Source: Loktanella sp. D2R18
GTDB taxonomy: Bacteria; Pseudomonadota; Alphaproteobacteria; Rhodobacterales; Rhodobacteraceae
Assembly (NCBI RefSeq): GCF_003318235.1
Contig: NZ_QOCG01000011.1
Location: forward strand, 62,001-126,000
DNA: 64,000 bases
Reading direction: 5' to 3'
Under the pieces are notes generated by a model. The model had not been told where the DNA came from and did not search any database. It worked only from the letters and a program-made list of their open reading frames with translations. Positions 1-8,143 of the stretch are shown here, piece after piece. Each line of letters begins with the position of its first letter. The first letter of the stretch is position 1. Position numbers and translations under genes: made by a program.

Positions 1-313
1 TTTTGAAACCCGCCCCGGCGAACGCGTCATGCATCCAACGTATGGGTGTCGGATCTATGACTATATTTTCGACCCGCTCAACGCCGCAACCCTGCGCAAA
101 ATGGAGGCCGCAATCGCGCGCGCAATCTTGTTTTTTGAACCACGCATTGATGTTGATCAGACCAAAGTATCCGTGGCGGACGCGGCCGAAGGAAAGCTGC
201 TGATCGATCTATACTATCGTGTTCGGCAAACCAATTCGCGCGCCAATGTGGTCTTTCCCTTCTATATTCGCGAAGGCACCTTGGTCACTGACACGCCCGT
301 GGTCGAAGGGTAG
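1..313 (+). CDS. GPW/gp25 family baseplate wedge protein, 5' end missing
   Basis: The reading frame is open from base 2 and begins inside the protein with FETRPGERVMHP. That is the loop seen near the N-terminus of gp25/GPW wedge proteins (typically RPGER-M-P-FGC). The rest, with YGCRIYDYIFDP and a C-terminal strand region, also fits the family. About 103 residues are present, so roughly 30 N-terminal residues lie left of the window. The ATG at 29 is an internal Met, not the start. In eCIS particles and T4-like tails gp25 links the baseplate to the sheath initiator. It is followed after three bases by a lipoprotein gene and then by the other baseplate genes, which supports an eCIS role. Confidence 0.85.
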   Translation, partial: FETRPGERVMHPTYGCRIYDYIFDPLNAATLRKMEAAIARAILFFEPRIDVDQTKVSVADAAEGKLLIDLYYRVRQTNSRANVVFPFYIREGTLVTDTPVVEG

Positions 314-316
314 CTG

Positions 317-1261
317 ATGCACGCAAGGCGCCTCATATCACTTGTCACCTGTGCGGGTCTGTTGGGCGGTTGCGATGCTGTCCAAGGGGCCGTCAATGCC
401 GTCCGCGATACAACCGCCGCCGAAGTCATTGGGCTCGGCCCCGATTTGCCCTGCGACGTGGACCGGTTCGAAGCCAAGCGTATGGCGGGTACTTATTTGC
501 GCACAGCAAATGGTACGCCGGGCGGCACAATCATCGCGGTGTCAGGCCGCACACACGGTGGAAGCGCACCGCTCCCGCGCAATTTAGCTGTGGATGATCG
601 CAAAATTCGCGGGCTTGATGCGTCAGCGTTGGGAGATCTGAGCGGACGCAAACATTCCACCGCAGTCCCCATCGCCGCGCTCAACACACGCGCAACACTG
701 CCACTGGCCTATCAGCTTCGCTATCAGGCCGATGGCGTTGACTACAGCGGCCCTTTGGTCGTCGGTATCCCGCCGTTGCAAGACGACATACCACTTTTGG
801 GGCAATCATTGCGCATGGGGGCCGTGGCCATCACCTACACAGCCGTCTCAAACGACGGCGCGGTCGAAACCACACAAGCCACCGGCGATTTTGCGATACG
901 TCTTGGGTTTGGATCGCAGCGCGCCACGTTTTCGATCAGCAATCTTAGGATTGAAAGCGGCCCAGCATTGCCCTTTGCCCGGCTGCGCTGGACCCGACTG
1001 GGGCTTTGCGGTGCGCGGGTTGTCAGTTCTGGGCAGGGGGTGGTCAGCATGTATGACCATGACGACGGGCGCATCCCGACCTTTGGCCCAGACGCCGACC
1101 CAAGCGAAGGTGTGCTGGTATTTCAAGCCACCCAATTTGCAGCCGATCCTACCACTCCGGGCCCAAGTGACCTTGGCGGGGTCTTTGCCATTCAAGGTGA
1201 TGCATCCAGCCTAACGGCAGTCTTTCTTTCGCGTGGCGGCTCAGCCGCAGCAATCCCCTAA
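317..1261 (+). CDS. Putative eCIS-associated lipoprotein, possibly a TbpB-like beta-barrel
   Basis: The 314-residue protein begins MHARR, followed by a hydrophobic stretch and the lipobox-like LLGGC with Cys19. This predicts export and lipid attachment. The rest is rich in beta-type, Gly-rich segments. The C-terminal part, with GDFAIRLGFGSQRATFSIS near residues 190-212 and GGVFAIQG followed by AVFLSRGG at the end, resembles the small C-terminal barrel of transferrin-binding-protein-like lipoproteins. That likeness is pattern recognition, not a confirmed match. It lies between the gp25 gene and the large baseplate gene in the same direction. A lipoprotein is not a standard eCIS part, so it may tether or shield the particle at the outer membrane. 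No specific function is established. Confidence 0.6.
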   Translation: MHARRLISLVTCAGLLGGCDAVQGAVNAVRDTTAAEVIGLGPDLPCDVDRFEAKRMAGTYLRTANGTPGGTIIAVSGRTHGGSAPLPRNLAVDDRKIRGLDASALGDLSGRKHSTAVPIAALNTRATLPLAYQLRYQADGVDYSGPLVVGIPPLQDDIPLLGQSLRMGAVAITYTAVSNDGAVETTQATGDFAIRLGFGSQRATFSISNLRIESGPALPFARLRWTRLGLCGARVVSSGQGVVSMYDHDDGRIPTFGPDADPSEGVLVFQATQFAADPTTPGPSDLGGVFAIQGDASSLTAVFLSRGGSAAAIP

Positions 1262-1275
1262 CCCCTTCTCAAACG

Positions 1276-4200
1276 ATGAAAAAACAATTGCAGAAAGCAA
1301 CAGTGTCACACAATTGGTCAGATATCCGCGTCACGCAGGGTTCGCTCGAAGACGCGCGCTTGCCAACGCCATTGCGTTGCAGTGATCCGCATATCAGACC
1401 CGGCAATTTGGCGGATAACTTTGTACGCCTCGCAGCCAATGCCCCTGCCCCATGGGATAAAATGCTCCGGTCTGAGCCATTGCTGGTTGCCGCCCAAATC
1501 GTCGCTTTTCGCATTGATGACGAACTTACGCGCTTTGATCTGGCCCTTGAGCAGGGGGCGGACACCGCCGCACGTGAAATCCGCAACCTTGCACAGCAGC
1601 TTGACGATTGGATTATCCGGCTGCGGGCACAATGGCCGGGTGAATTTGCCGCCGTCTTGCAAGGCTTGGATCAGCAAATGAATCTCAGCGACCGTGCCCA
1701 TGCACTTGCACGGGCGTCGGGCGCGCGGATGATTGCTGTGATGCAAAACAAAGGGTTTATTCCCGCGGCGACAGGCGACAACATCGTTCAAGCCCGTGCG
1801 TGCCAAGCCGGGTTAAGCGCGGCACATCGCCAACTGGTTCACGCGATCGCATCCTTAAAACCGGTGGCGCAACTTGGGTTTGATCGCAGGTTAAAATCAG
1901 GGCTGATTGACCCAGCAATTGGCCTGATGATCGCAGAACTCTCAGCGGCGCAGCAAGTTGATGCGCGCTTGAACCGGTTCACGGAACGCCACAGCGATTT
2001 TTACTATGGAGAGATCATCGGCCAGCCGCGCCGTGGCGCGGCCCCGGACCGCGCATTACTGCATCTGCCATCAGGTACCGCCCCAAAACTGCTGGCCAAG
2101 GGAACGCCACTCACAGCGCAATTGGCCGATGGTAGCAAGCTACATTTTCAGACCGAAGTTGATGTGCCGATCACCCCTGCGAAAGTCATCGCGACGGCCG
2201 CGCTCAGCTATGATACCGACCCCCAAATTTCACTATTTTCGACCTTGGGCAGCGTCACAGGTGTGCGTGGCGGGTTTGAACCCGCAGAACAGCAACCCCT
2301 CGATCGGAGCGTTTTTGTAGGGCCTGCAAATCAAGATATCGATATGGGGTTGGATATCGCGTCGCAGATGTTCCAGCTCTCAGAGGGGCACCGCCAAATT
2401 GATGTCAGTTTCAATCTGCAGCGCGCCACAGATTTACCAGCGGCGACACCGTCTGGAGCCATCGTCGCGCAGACTGCACCCGACCCTGATATCGCGTTGG
2501 AACTCCGCTCTGACCCGACGCTGATCCGCGCGCTGGGCTTTGACAATCTGAATGCAGGTGTGGCCGCCATCGCCGCACAGGTGCACAGCACCGCCTGCGC
2601 GCGCGACTGCGGCGCCTCGATGGACCTGATTTATGAGGTCATAGCGGGCAAGATCCTGACCGTGTCTGCACTGCGCATTCTTTTGGGCCGGATTGTGACG
2701 CTGGGACTGGTTGAAAATAACCCTTGGCCGACCGGGTCCTACTGGGACACACTCAAGACCCGTATATTGGCATGTGAAACGGCGCTCACCGGGCAGCATA
2801 ACCCGGGGGCGGCAACAGGTGACATTGGCCAAATCGTCGAGGCCTTTGGGCAAGAAAACGGTCAGTTCATCTATTCTCCCGCCGATATGTTTGAAAAGCT
2901 GCTGGGCGATGCATTCCATGTCACCCTTTCCACGGCGCAAGGGCCAATGCCGGCGAAACTGACGCAAATCATTCCCAAAACCGACGGCACGCCCGGATTT
3001 TTGATCCGTCTGACCTATGCGCCAGATATGCCCGCCATCACCTCTGATAAGGAGAATGCGCCTGTCCTTTCATTTCGCTGGGATCAGCAGTCCCGCGTCT
3101 GCCCAATCTCGTTTTTTGAACGCTACACGCTTGATCAAGTAGGGATTGCCGTGCGGGTTGACGGGCTGACCCAGCTTTCGGGGTTTAGCGATGATGGGCC
3201 GGTTGCAACCGCGCAATCTTTCATGCCCTTTGGTGCGCGGCCCAATGAGGGAGCCACATTTACCGTCGCCTCTGCCGAGATGGCGGCGAAACCCGTGACC
3301 GGGGTGCATATGCGTTTGCGCTGGGCAGATGTCCCCGACAAGCCCGGTGGCTTTGCCACATATTATCGCGGCTATCCAGACAGCGTGACGGTCCCCGACC
3401 CAACGGTGCGCGCCGAATATCTGGTGGATGCGGCATGGAAGCCGATCACCGATGCACCCGGCCCGATGATCCCTACCAACCCCTACGACGGCACGTTGAT
3501 CCCTGAATGGGCGCTCACCGCGCCGGTGCAAGGGTCTGACAGCATCGCGCCGCTATACACCCATGGGTCCTTGCCCAAAAACCGCGCGAAACTACGCGCA
3601 GGCGCGCTACGACTGACCCTGCGCGGCGGCGGGGATTTTGGGCAAGCGCAACATCCGCTTGCACTGGTCAAAGCCATGCGGCCAAACCCAGTCCCACTGC
3701 GGCCTCGCGTGCCCCCAAACCCGCCATGGATTCCGCGCATTGAGAGCCTAAGCCTTGGCTATACGGCCGCATCTGTCATGACTTTAGCTGCGCCCGACAC
3801 TGCACAGCCGGGCGACAAAATCACACAAATCACGCCGTTCGGGGCACGGCCCGCCTTTCCTAATCGCATCAGGCGCAATTTGGGGCTGTTTCCACCGCGT
3901 TTGGGGCTAGGCACTTTGTATATCCAGCTTGCTGGCAAAGGTGCGCTGCGCCAATTGGGCATTTTGTTCGATATTGCGGATAGCGGGCACTTACGCCTCG
4001 TGCCGCCACCGGTGCCGCTTGATTGGTATTACCTGACTGCTGATGGTTGGACCGATCTGCCGCCCACCGCAATTTCATCCGATACGACCGACGGTTTGCT
4101 CCGCTCTGGCGTTGTCACGCTCGACTTACCAAATGATGCACACACCCCGGCCGGTGAAATGCCCGAAGGCGGGGTTTGGGTGGCGGTTTCGGCGCCGTGG

Positions 4201-5163
4201 CGTGGGTTTGAAACCCACCCTACGTTGTCACGCGTGCGCACAAATGGCGTTTGGGCGGTCAGCACTGAAAGTGACGCTCTGCCCGCTGCAGGCGACAGGC
4301 AATGGCGGTTTAACGTGCCGCAACCCGGCATGTCCGCGCCACAAGAAGCCGCACGCCGCGCACCACCAAAACCGCCCGAAACCCGGCCAGACTATCTTGC
4401 GCGGGTCGGTGAACGGTTACGCCACCGGCAACGCGCTGTGACCCCGTTTGATATTGAACGACTGGTTTTAAATGTCTTTCCGGATGTGTGGCGTTGCAAA
4501 TGCCTGCCCCATTTGTCGCGTAAATCCGCGGCCCCGCGTCCGGGAACAGCCACCGTCGTGATCGTCCGTCACCCGCCAGAATTCGCGCAAGGCGCGCAGC
4601 AGCACGCGCAAGAAAGATACTTTGATGTCGGCACCTTAGAGCGGGTGCGTGCGTTTCTTCACAGACATGGAAGCCCAAACGCCCAGTATGAGGTGGTGAA
4701 CCCTGCATTTGATCGCCTCCATGTTCGGGCCGCCCTGCGCTTTGTCCCATTCCAAGACGATGGCGCCCTGGCCAATAAGCTGCAGCATTATGTGTCGCAG
4801 TGCCTATCGGTTTGGACCGGCGGTGACGACATCGCCAGGTTTGGTTGGCAGGTAAACGTGCCGATGCTCAAGGCACAAATCGCCGCCCACCCAGATGTGC
4901 TTGGCATTACTGATTTTTCGGTTTTGCATTTCGTCGCAGACGACAGCCAGCATTATGCGCTTGGCGATACCGCGCAAGACGATGCGCGCGGGCCGCTTGG
5001 ATCGATCATACGACCGTCGCGACCTTGGGCCCTGCCCTTGTCCGCCAAAAGCCACGCCATTTCGACGTCAGAACGCAAGCAACCCATTGCCCCAACCCAG
5101 AGCGGCATCGGTCGTTTGCGGATCGGTGACATGCTTATCGTAGGTCAGGAGGGTCACCCATGA
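1276..5163 (+). CDS. Large baseplate J-like protein of contractile injection system
   Basis: This 1295-residue protein is the largest in the cluster. Its C-terminal part, about residues 1040-1130, carries VGERLRHRQRAVTPFDIERL followed by NVFPDVWRCKC. This is the hallmark of the big gpJ/gp6-like baseplate protein of Afp, PVC and related particles (Afp11/Afp12 class). The N-terminal third is helical and the middle is beta-rich and variable. No signal peptide is visible, as expected for a particle part assembled in the cytoplasm. The stop overlaps the next start as ATGA. The ATG at 1276 has only a weak ribosome-binding site. A palindromic repeat copy is embedded in the coding sequence at 4201-4224. 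The family call is firm; exact equivalence to Afp11 or Afp12 is not decided here. Confidence 0.88.
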   Translation: MKKQLQKATVSHNWSDIRVTQGSLEDARLPTPLRCSDPHIRPGNLADNFVRLAANAPAPWDKMLRSEPLLVAAQIVAFRIDDELTRFDLALEQGADTAAREIRNLAQQLDDWIIRLRAQWPGEFAAVLQGLDQQMNLSDRAHALARASGARMIAVMQNKGFIPAATGDNIVQARACQAGLSAAHRQLVHAIASLKPVAQLGFDRRLKSGLIDPAIGLMIAELSAAQQVDARLNRFTERHSDFYYGEIIGQPRRGAAPDRALLHLPSGTAPKLLAKGTPLTAQLADGSKLHFQTEVDVPITPAKVIATAALSYDTDPQISLFSTLGSVTGVRGGFEPAEQQPLDRSVFVGPANQDIDMGLDIASQMFQLSEGHRQIDVSFNLQRATDLPAATPSGAIVAQTAPDPDIALELRSDPTLIRALGFDNLNAGVAAIAAQVHSTACARDCGASMDLIYEVIAGKILTVSALRILLGRIVTLGLVENNPWPTGSYWDTLKTRILACETALTGQHNPGAATGDIGQIVEAFGQENGQFIYSPADMFEKLLGDAFHVTLSTAQGPMPAKLTQIIPKTDGTPGFLIRLTYAPDMPAITSDKENAPVLSFRWDQQSRVCPISFFERYTLDQVGIAVRVDGLTQLSGFSDDGPVATAQSFMPFGARPNEGATFTVASAEMAAKPVTGVHMRLRWADVPDKPGGFATYYRGYPDSVTVPDPTVRAEYLVDAAWKPITDAPGPMIPTNPYDGTLIPEWALTAPVQGSDSIAPLYTHGSLPKNRAKLRAGALRLTLRGGGDFGQAQHPLALVKAMRPNPVPLRPRVPPNPPWIPRIESLSLGYTAASVMTLAAPDTAQPGDKITQITPFGARPAFPNRIRRNLGLFPPRLGLGTLYIQLAGKGALRQLGILFDIADSGHLRLVPPPVPLDWYYLTADGWTDLPPTAISSDTTDGLLRSGVVTLDLPNDAHTPAGEMPEGGVWVAVSAPWRGFETHPTLSRVRTNGVWAVSTESDALPAAGDRQWRFNVPQPGMSAPQEAARRAPPKPPETRPDYLARVGERLRHRQRAVTPFDIERLVLNVFPDVWRCKCLPHLSRKSAAPRPGTATVVIVRHPPEFAQGAQQHAQERYFDVGTLERVRAFLHRHGSPNAQYEVVNPAFDRLHVRAALRFVPFQDDGALANKLQHYVSQCLSVWTGGDDIARFGWQVNVPMLKAQIAAHPDVLGITDFSVLHFVADDSQHYALGDTAQDDARGPLGSIIRPSRPWALPLSAKSHAISTSERKQPIAPTQSGIGRLRIGDMLIVGQEGHP
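4201..4224 (-). repeat. Palindromic repeat copy inside the baseplate gene
   Basis: On the minus strand this reads CGTAGGGTGGGTTT, one C, then AAACCCACG: a near-perfect hairpin with 8-base arms. The first 14 bases are identical to those of the palindrome between gnd and phoB (17248-17261), and a shorter relative lies at 49072-49092. It is translated within the baseplate protein as the segment around RGFETHPTL. This looks like a REP-type element that has become coding. Confidence 0.6.
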
Positions 5164-5972
5164 CCAAAAAAGATCGCACCACGCTCAAGGCGTTCTTTCG
5201 TGATGGGGCCCTGCCCACCGCCGAACATTACCGTGATTTGATTGACAGCGGCGTGAACCAGATCGAAGACGGGTATTCCAAAACCGCCGCTGACGGGTTG
5301 CGGCTGACGTCTGTTGGCGGCTCGCAAAGGGTGCTTAGCCTTTATGAAAGCCTAAGCGCGCAATACCCGGCGTGGGTCATTGATCATGGCGAAGACAGCA
5401 GCAGCCTGCATTTTCGACGCGGCGCTGATGTTACCGGCGACAATCTAGGTGTCAGCTTTTCGCCCGAAGGGCGGCTCGGGCTGCGTAATGATGCGCCTGA
5501 ATGGCAGCTTGATGTCAACGGGGTGCAGCGCGCGCGCGGGCGCATCGGGTTTGCCAGTGATGAAATTCCGCATGTGCCTGCCGATGGCAAATGGCATGAT
5601 GTCACCGCGGAAATGACCGGTTGCCAAGCCTTTGAAGTCATGGCGGGCGCAGGGGCCGAATTGACGCAAGGCCGCTATTCCATGGTGCATGCAATCGCGA
5701 TGAATGCATTCCACCCGCGCAATTGGGTGCTTAATTGGCTGTTTGGGCGGCGGCGGATCAAATCCAAAACCGCCGTTTACGGCAGCTATGCCGACCGCAT
5801 CCGGCTGCGTTGGGTCGCGACCAAAAACAGCCATCACTACAAGCTGCAAATGCGCACCAACGCGAATTTTGGCCGTGACAAGGTGATCCGCTACTATCTG
5901 ACCCGGCTTTGGTTTGATCCGACAATGGCCGGATCACGTGGCGGCCCCACGCGCGAGGCTGATCTATCATGA
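5160..5972 (+). CDS. eCIS accessory structural protein, probable fibre-associated
   Basis: The protein has 270 residues and no signal peptide or membrane segment. The N-terminus (FFRDGALPTAEHYRDLIDSG) resembles the start of proteins that join fibre repeats to a tail. The middle has the fibre-like QLDVNGVQRARGRIGF. The C-terminal half (DGKWHDVTAEMTGCQAFEVM, then MVHAIAMNAF, then IRLRWVATKN) matches a conserved module I recall from many eCIS operons next to the J-like genes. Its biochemical role is not known to me. The start overlaps the preceding stop, and its own stop overlaps the next start, both as ATGA, so translation is probably coupled and stoichiometric with the baseplate. Assignment to the cluster is secure; the fibre role is inference. 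Confidence 0.65.
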   Translation: MTKKDRTTLKAFFRDGALPTAEHYRDLIDSGVNQIEDGYSKTAADGLRLTSVGGSQRVLSLYESLSAQYPAWVIDHGEDSSSLHFRRGADVTGDNLGVSFSPEGRLGLRNDAPEWQLDVNGVQRARGRIGFASDEIPHVPADGKWHDVTAEMTGCQAFEVMAGAGAELTQGRYSMVHAIAMNAFHPRNWVLNWLFGRRRIKSKTAVYGSYADRIRLRWVATKNSHHYKLQMRTNANFGRDKVIRYYLTRLWFDPTMAGSRGGPTREADLS

Positions 5973-8143
5973 TGGATGCGCCGCTCACTTTTGACGATCT
6001 TCGCGCCCGTGCCATTGCCGCTGCCCATGACGCGTCCGGCAAAATATGGACCGACTTCAATCTGCATGATCCCGGCGTGACCTTGCTCGAACAATCGGTC
6101 TTTGCCCTCTCTGAAATCGCCTATCAAGGGGACCATGATGTGCGTGATCTGTTAACGGATCGCGACAGTGAAATCGATTTGACGCAGCGCGGAATTTTTC
6201 CTGCGGACGTTGTCCTGTCGGGTCGCCCCGTCACCAATACTGATCTAGCAAGTTGTCTCTCTGAACTGCCATCGCTTGAGCGCGTCTTTGTCACCCCCGG
6301 CCCCGCTGCCGGTCTGGTGGATTTGGTGATTATTCCACGTAGCAGCGTTGACCCACAGCAAGAGACATTGCGCACTGCCAGCGGATGGCAAGACGTGTTG
6401 ATCGCCCAGACACGCGCCCGTTTCGATGAAAATCGGATGCTGGCGACAGCGATTAACCGCATTGATATCGCAACACCTAAACCCGTCATTGTGATGGGCG
6501 AAATCGCCATTGGCTCCTTTGCCCAGCCCGACCGCATCGTCGCCGAAATTTTTCATCAACTCCGGCTGTTGCTCAAAGGGTTGTCTGCACAACGCGCGCA
6601 TGGCTCTAAATCGTTGGGAGCGACACGCAGTGATGTCTTTGATGATGCCGCCGAACTATGGCCGGATTTGCCTGCGGATGCGCACGAAAGCGCCTGGTTT
6701 GATGCGGTCCTCTCCCAATTTCGTGATATTGCGGGGGTTGCCCATATCGGCGCATTCGACATTCTGGATCCAGAAACGCATACATCGATCTCGCAACTTC
6801 CACTTGATCCGCGCATCTATTTTGATCCAATCTTACCGCAGATCAACCATTTAGTCCCACTGCGCGTGACGCGGGATGGTGGCGCGGTTGTCCTGAACCC
6901 CAACACCATTCAAGAAGAATTGGGCCGCATCACCGCCGCGCGTATCGCAGGCCAAAGCAACCGCAAAGCCCAATCAGATTGGGATGTGGGCCACGCTGGC
7001 AAACACCGCCAGCTAATCCACCGTTCCACCAACGATAGCTTGCCAAACCCCTACCGTGTGGCCGCGACGACCCAAAATCCGAATGGCGGGCTGACATCTT
7101 ATCGCCAGATGATGGATCGGCATCTCGCCGAGATGCGCGCGCCCTTGGGCAATATTCCCGCCATTTACACACAAAACAATCCGCAAGGCCTGCATGACCC
7201 AGCCCTGCTACGCGCCCGGATCACGATGCTGGACTACTTGATTGCGCTGCAAGGCGAAGAAATGCCTCTGTGCGATCCAGACTGTTTGCATCGCTATCGC
7301 GGGGTGGCGGATCGGTTAACGTGGGAGGTGACGTGGCGCGAGGCTTACTTGCGCGACCTGCCCGCCTATAACCATTATTCGGGCACGAACCATCCTGAAT
7401 ACGGTTTTGCCGCGCGGCTTGCGCATTTGGCCGATCTTGGCGTTGCGACACATCAAGGGGTCGATGCGATCACGGTCGACGCGCAGATGCAGCCACCAGC
7501 CCCATCGATTAAGTCCGCAGATGTGATTTTACCGTCCCGGCCGCTCGATGCATTTGTGAAGCGTGATGATACGGTCGCGCCGTTGTCGCTCGCGAAACTC
7601 GCGATGAGCTGTCCGTGGGTCGTGGATGCACGGACAACGCCCGCATTGTTCCAGCGCGCAGCCCAAAGCGATGCCTATATCGTCGCGCGCAATCGGCAAA
7701 GCGATTGGGAAGTCATGTTTCAACCGCATAGCGGAGGTGATTTATATCCCTGTGGTAGCAGCCACACGCGCAAGAACGTCGAAGAATGGGCCAATCGGCT
7801 GCGCGTCAGTTTCGTTGAAATGCACTGCGACGCGGAAAAGCTATGGCTGTTCGAAGATATCCAACTGCGCCAAAAACAAACAGATTTCGCACCAGCTCGG
7901 GCCACGCTTTTACTGCCCGGATGGACCGCACGAACCTGCAATACCAGCTTTCGGCTGTTCGTCACCGATTTGGTCAGTCGGCTCGCGCCCGCGCATATCT
8001 ATGTGCAAATCTTATGGCTCACCCCAGAAGAAACACATGAACTGCGCCCAAAACTCGGCGATTGGTACACTGCGCCAGAGGATAACGCGGCCCATATTCG
8101 CTATGCCATCCAAACCCTCACCCAAACGGCGCGCGTCCCATGA
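5969..8143 (+). CDS. Second baseplate J/gp6-like protein of the eCIS
   Basis: The protein has 724 residues. At residues 27-40 it has WTDFNLHDPGVTLLEQ, the signature of contractile-tail J-like proteins (usual form W-TDYN-HDPGITLLE). The following SVFALSEIAYQ continues the family pattern. No signal peptide is seen. In eCIS particles two J-like proteins form the wedge and inner-arm heterodimer, and this gene with the 1295-residue one supplies both. The start overlaps the preceding stop (ATGATG). Its stop overlaps the tape-measure gene start. The two cysteines of a short LCDPDC motif near residue 430 are unusual for this family and could bind a metal or form a contact. Confidence 0.82.
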   Translation: MMDAPLTFDDLRARAIAAAHDASGKIWTDFNLHDPGVTLLEQSVFALSEIAYQGDHDVRDLLTDRDSEIDLTQRGIFPADVVLSGRPVTNTDLASCLSELPSLERVFVTPGPAAGLVDLVIIPRSSVDPQQETLRTASGWQDVLIAQTRARFDENRMLATAINRIDIATPKPVIVMGEIAIGSFAQPDRIVAEIFHQLRLLLKGLSAQRAHGSKSLGATRSDVFDDAAELWPDLPADAHESAWFDAVLSQFRDIAGVAHIGAFDILDPETHTSISQLPLDPRIYFDPILPQINHLVPLRVTRDGGAVVLNPNTIQEELGRITAARIAGQSNRKAQSDWDVGHAGKHRQLIHRSTNDSLPNPYRVAATTQNPNGGLTSYRQMMDRHLAEMRAPLGNIPAIYTQNNPQGLHDPALLRARITMLDYLIALQGEEMPLCDPDCLHRYRGVADRLTWEVTWREAYLRDLPAYNHYSGTNHPEYGFAARLAHLADLGVATHQGVDAITVDAQMQPPAPSIKSADVILPSRPLDAFVKRDDTVAPLSLAKLAMSCPWVVDARTTPALFQRAAQSDAYIVARNRQSDWEVMFQPHSGGDLYPCGSSHTRKNVEEWANRLRVSFVEMHCDAEKLWLFEDIQLRQKQTDFAPARATLLLPGWTARTCNTSFRLFVTDLVSRLAPAHIYVQILWLTPEETHELRPKLGDWYTAPEDNAAHIRYAIQTLTQTARVP

